From NCBI RefSeq assembly GCF_009711135.1, contig NZ_WMIC01000001.1, positions 558,001 through 622,000 of the forward strand: a DNA stretch of 64,000 nucleotides. The letters are read 5' to 3'. The translations under genes were made by a program, and so were the position numbers. Shown one piece after another: positions 61,667 through 64,000 of this stretch. Numbering within the stretch: the stretch's first letter is position 1; each line of letters begins with the position of its first letter. The notes under the pieces are model-generated. The model was not told where the DNA came from, ran no database searches, and was given only the letters and a program-made list of their open reading frames with translations. Origin of the DNA: Flavobacterium sp. LC2016-01. Its GTDB lineage: Bacteria; Bacteroidota; Bacteroidia; Flavobacteriales; Flavobacteriaceae.

Positions 61667-62702
61667 TATTGAAGAAAATTTAGATCTGGAAGACGAATTA
61701 TTCGAACATTACAGATTTGAAGTCCCAAAAGGTCAAGCGTTTTTGCGTATTGACAAATATTTAATGAATTTGATTCAGAATGCTACGCGTAATAAAATTC
61801 AGAACGCGGCAAATGACGGAAACATTTTTGTAAATGATATTCCGGTAAAATCAAATTATAAAGTAAAACCTTTTGATGTGATAACGGTTATGTTGTCGCA
61901 TCCGCCATACGAAAATCATATTCTGCCAGAAGATCTTCCGATCAATATTGTGTATGAAGATGATGCGTTTTTATTGATCAATAAAGAGCCGGGAATGGTG
62001 GTACATCCAGGTCACGGAAACTATACAGGAACTCTTGTAAATGCATTGGCACATCATTTTGATAATTTGCCAATGAACAGCAGTGAACGTCCTGGTTTGG
62101 TGCACCGAATTGACAAGGATACCTCTGGGCTTTTGGTTGTTGCCAAAACTGAAGCGGCAATGACGCATTTGGCTAAGCAATTTGAAGCTAAAACAACGGA
62201 ACGTGAATATATTGCGCTTGTTTGGGGAAATGTCGTTGCAGAAAGTGGTACAATTGAAGGAAACTTGGCACGACATTTAAAAGACCGTATGCAAATGGCT
62301 GTTTTTGCTGATCCTGAAATTGGAAAACCTGCCATTACGCATTATAAAGTTTTGGAACGTTTTGGTTATGTGACTTTGATTTCTTGCCGATTAGAAACTG
62401 GAAGAACACACCAAATTCGTGCGCACATGAAACATATTGGGCATCCGTTATTTAATGATGAGCGTTACGGTGGTCATTTAATTTTGAAAGGAACGACGTT
62501 TACCAAATACAAACAGTTTATTGAGAATTGTTTTAAAGCATTGCCACGTCAGGCGCTTCATGCTAAAACGCTTGGATTTGTTCACCCGAATACGGGAGAA
62601 ATGATGCGTTTTGATACGGAACTTCCTCAGGATTTTCAGGATTGTATTGAAAAATGGCGTACATATGTGAAATCACATAATACGGAAGATGAAGAGAATT
62701 AA
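61656..62702 (+). CDS. RluD-family pseudouridine synthase
   Basis: A 348-residue protein with an N-terminal S4 RNA-binding domain (L-R-I-D-K-Y-L-M-N-L-I, about 27-75) and the catalytic domain with H-R-I-D-K-D-T-S-G-L-L-V-V-A-K, whose Asp forms the active site. The C-terminal E-T-G-R-T-H-Q-I-R-A-H block is also typical. It converts uridines of 23S rRNA to pseudouridine. Assigning RluD rather than RluC relies on overall length only. It overlaps the PASTA gene by 11 bp. Confidence 0.92.
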   Translation: MNNNIEENLDLEDELFEHYRFEVPKGQAFLRIDKYLMNLIQNATRNKIQNAANDGNIFVNDIPVKSNYKVKPFDVITVMLSHPPYENHILPEDLPINIVYEDDAFLLINKEPGMVVHPGHGNYTGTLVNALAHHFDNLPMNSSERPGLVHRIDKDTSGLLVVAKTEAAMTHLAKQFEAKTTEREYIALVWGNVVAESGTIEGNLARHLKDRMQMAVFADPEIGKPAITHYKVLERFGYVTLISCRLETGRTHQIRAHMKHIGHPLFNDERYGGHLILKGTTFTKYKQFIENCFKALPRQALHAKTLGFVHPNTGEMMRFDTELPQDFQDCIEKWRTYVKSHNTEDEEN

Positions 62703-62737
62703 TTTTTTAGAAAAAAGAAAATAGATTAAAGAATATA

Positions 62738-62765
62738 GAAAAAGCTCCAACTGGGGCTTTTTTTA
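62738..62765 (+). terminator. Terminator after the RluD-type gene
   Basis: AAAAAGCTCC and GGGGCTTTTT pair with one G-T pair around AACT, followed by seven T. Confidence 0.82.
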
Positions 62766-62876
62766 TTTTACCATTAAGATATTAAGTTAATTAAGCGTAG
62801 ATCTTAATAAGCTTAATATTCTTAAAAGAAAATTAAGCGCAACACTCTTAATTAACTTAATATCTTAATGGTAAAA
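62766..62876. repeat. Perfect 30-bp inverted repeat of NNATTAAG octamers
   Basis: TTTTACCATTAAGATATTAAG (62766-62786, arm to 62795) and its exact inverse at 62847-62876 are 30-bp arms with zero mismatches. Units such as CATTAAG, ATATTAAG and TTAATTAAG repeat at about 8 bp. It lies between the convergent rluD-type and ABC genes and might work as a second bidirectional terminator. Confidence 0.82.
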
Positions 62877-62880
62877 AAAT

Positions 62881-64000
62881 CTAGTTTAATTCTGAATGGG
62901 ATTTTATTTTACCGATTGATCCTGTTGGATTTGGTAAAAGTTCGAAAACCGAAGTAGGAGCGAGGCCTTGTTCTATTCTGTGCGAAACGTATAAAATTGT
63001 GACGTTTGTTTCCTGTTTAATTGTATTGATTAGCTGAATGACCAAATCTACATTTTCGTCGTCCAGGCCTTCTACCGGTTCGTCTAAAATTAATAATGGC
63101 GGATGTTTCAAAACGGCACGAACAATCAGCGCAACTCTTTGCTGCCCGATGGAAAGATCAATAAAGCGTTTTTTTCGCAAATGCGTCATTTCGATTACTT
63201 CCAGCCATTGCGATACAATTTGCTGTTGATGGGTTGTTGGCTCATTATAAAGCCCGATGGAATCAAAAAAACCGGAAAGAATCATTTGTTCCAGAGTGTG
63301 GCCTTTTTGAAATAAATCAGTCATCGAAGTCGTGAAGATTCCGATTTGTTTTTTGATGTCCCAAACACTTTCTCCAGTTCCTTTTTTTCTTCCGAATAAA
63401 AATAAATCCTGCCCGAACCCTTTTGGATTATCTCCTGTAATTAGAGATAAAATGGTGCTTTTTCCAGAACCATTTGGGCCAATTAACTGCCAGAATTCAC
63501 CTTGTTTTATGGTCCATGAAATAGTGTCGAGAATTTTTCTTTCCTCGTAACTTACGGATACATTTTCCAGTTTTATTAATACACTTTCGTGGAAAGAATG
63601 TGGTTCAATCGCCTTTGGAATTTCTGATGTATTCAGAGTTTTAAAATGGCTTTCGGTTTTTGAAATTGGATGCAATTCAAAAGTATTGTCTTTGATCTGC
63701 GCTTTATTCGGAACAAATTCCAAAACATCCACAACACGATTTAAAAGCTGGATAATAGCAATTTCATCAGTTAAATCTTTTAGAGAATCGGCTAAAATTA
63801 CTCTTGATGCCTGATCTAAATGATCGAACGGATTATCAAAAATGATAAAATCTGGCTTTTGATTGATACAGTATTTTAAAAATTCTTTTTTGCGTTCGCC
63901 TGATGAAAAGGTTCTCAATTGGCGATGCGATTCCGGAGAAGCTTCTACACTGTCATATTGATATTCTTTTTCGATGAATTTTTCAATTGCGATGTCAGAG
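62881..64000 (-). CDS. Tandem ABC ATPase, ModF-like (partial at the window edge)
   Basis: At least 373 residues; the frame stays open to the edge. The TTG at 63918 is an internal Leu codon, not a start, because the frame upstream reads on (S-D-I-A-I-E-K-F-I). The first ABC domain is cut: its signature F-S-S-G-E-R-K-K and Walker B F-I-I-F-D-N-P-F-D-H-L-D are seen. The second domain is complete: Walker A G-P-N-G-S-G-K-S-T, signature L-S-I-G-Q-Q-R, Walker B L-L-I-L-D-E-P-V-E-G-L-D, and S-H-R. No membrane partner is visible. ModF-type proteins have this double ABC plan; their substrate is uncertain. Confidence 0.85.
   Translation of the reverse strand, partial: SDIAIEKFIEKEYQYDSVEASPESHRQLRTFSSGERKKEFLKYCINQKPDFIIFDNPFDHLDQASRVILADSLKDLTDEIAIIQLLNRVVDVLEFVPNKAQIKDNTFELHPISKTESHFKTLNTSEIPKAIEPHSFHESVLIKLENVSVSYEERKILDTISWTIKQGEFWQLIGPNGSGKSTILSLITGDNPKGFGQDLFLFGRKKGTGESVWDIKKQIGIFTTSMTDLFQKGHTLEQMILSGFFDSIGLYNEPTTHQQQIVSQWLEVIEMTHLRKKRFIDLSIGQQRVALIVRAVLKHPPLLILDEPVEGLDDENVDLVIQLINTIKQETNVTILYVSHRIEQGLAPTSVFELLPNPTGSIGKIKSHSELN

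Noticed and set aside
63916..63918. TTG as start of the ABC gene
   Set aside because: The frame stays open upstream to the window edge and completes the ABC signature region, so this is an internal Leu codon.
1..64000. tRNA, rRNA, tmRNA or intact insertion sequences
   Set aside because: I looked for cloverleaf tails, rRNA-like blocks and transposase motifs and saw none. A dedicated search could still find a short RNA.

Overview
The window is chromosomal DNA from a Flavobacterium-like member of the Bacteroidota. The evidence is low G+C sequence, genes without clear Shine-Dalgarno sites, upstream boxes of the TAnnTTTG type, many lipoproteins with a Cys lipobox, DUF349/OstA/TPR proteins typical of the phylum, and a GyrA with Thr at the position of E. 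coli Ser83. About 58 protein genes are supported. I see no tRNA, rRNA, CRISPR array, prophage or intact insertion sequence. Species-level identity is not claimed.

Layout. 1-3009: the tail of an unknown gene, a nested palindromic repeat, a GNAT-HutD pair and an S10 peptidase. 3010-6586: an A+T-rich accessory stretch with a 21-bp-period array and four unrecognised genes, each followed by a copy or remnant of one REP-like palindrome. 6724-12114: the threonine operon thrA-thrB-thrC (minus strand), preceded by a 33-codon Thr/Ile-rich leader peptide whose stop codon lies in a hairpin. This is probably a transcription attenuator. 12449-16033: hutH, then a DUF47 protein and a Pit phosphate transporter. 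16131-20814: DUF421, a RimB-RimK fusion and clpC. 21073-25030: gyrA and a TPR protein. 25102-34166: OsmC, DUF349, an outer-membrane barrel, TPR-aroE, OstA and a class III aminotransferase. 34519-37519: a GH13 lipoprotein facing a GH130 protein.

37587-43215 is a tight minus-strand run rsfS-ftsH-LUD-cdsA-psd-ACBP-SOD, which links membrane quality control, phospholipid synthesis and a lipoprotein superoxide dismutase. 43309-46770 holds birA, small membrane and SRPBCC proteins, and pyrE facing a Nudix gene with only 7 bp between start codons. 46820-53336 is a second accessory stretch of lipoproteins, small membrane proteins and two tandem paralogues with two membrane segments, a coiled coil and a C-terminal domain. 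53568-64000 returns to housekeeping genes: M14 peptidase, DEAD-type helicase, PhnA, coaD, ddl, a PASTA protein, an RluD-type synthase and a tandem ABC ATPase cut by the window edge.

The most notable non-coding features are the thr leader, the perfectly phased 21-bp array at 3135-3344, several palindrome families, and short 8-bp-periodic arrays (NNNCTNAG, NNGCAAAG and NNATTAAG types) found in many intergenic gaps, often as arms of hairpins. All percentages, family assignments and structures are by eye; no search or folding was run.
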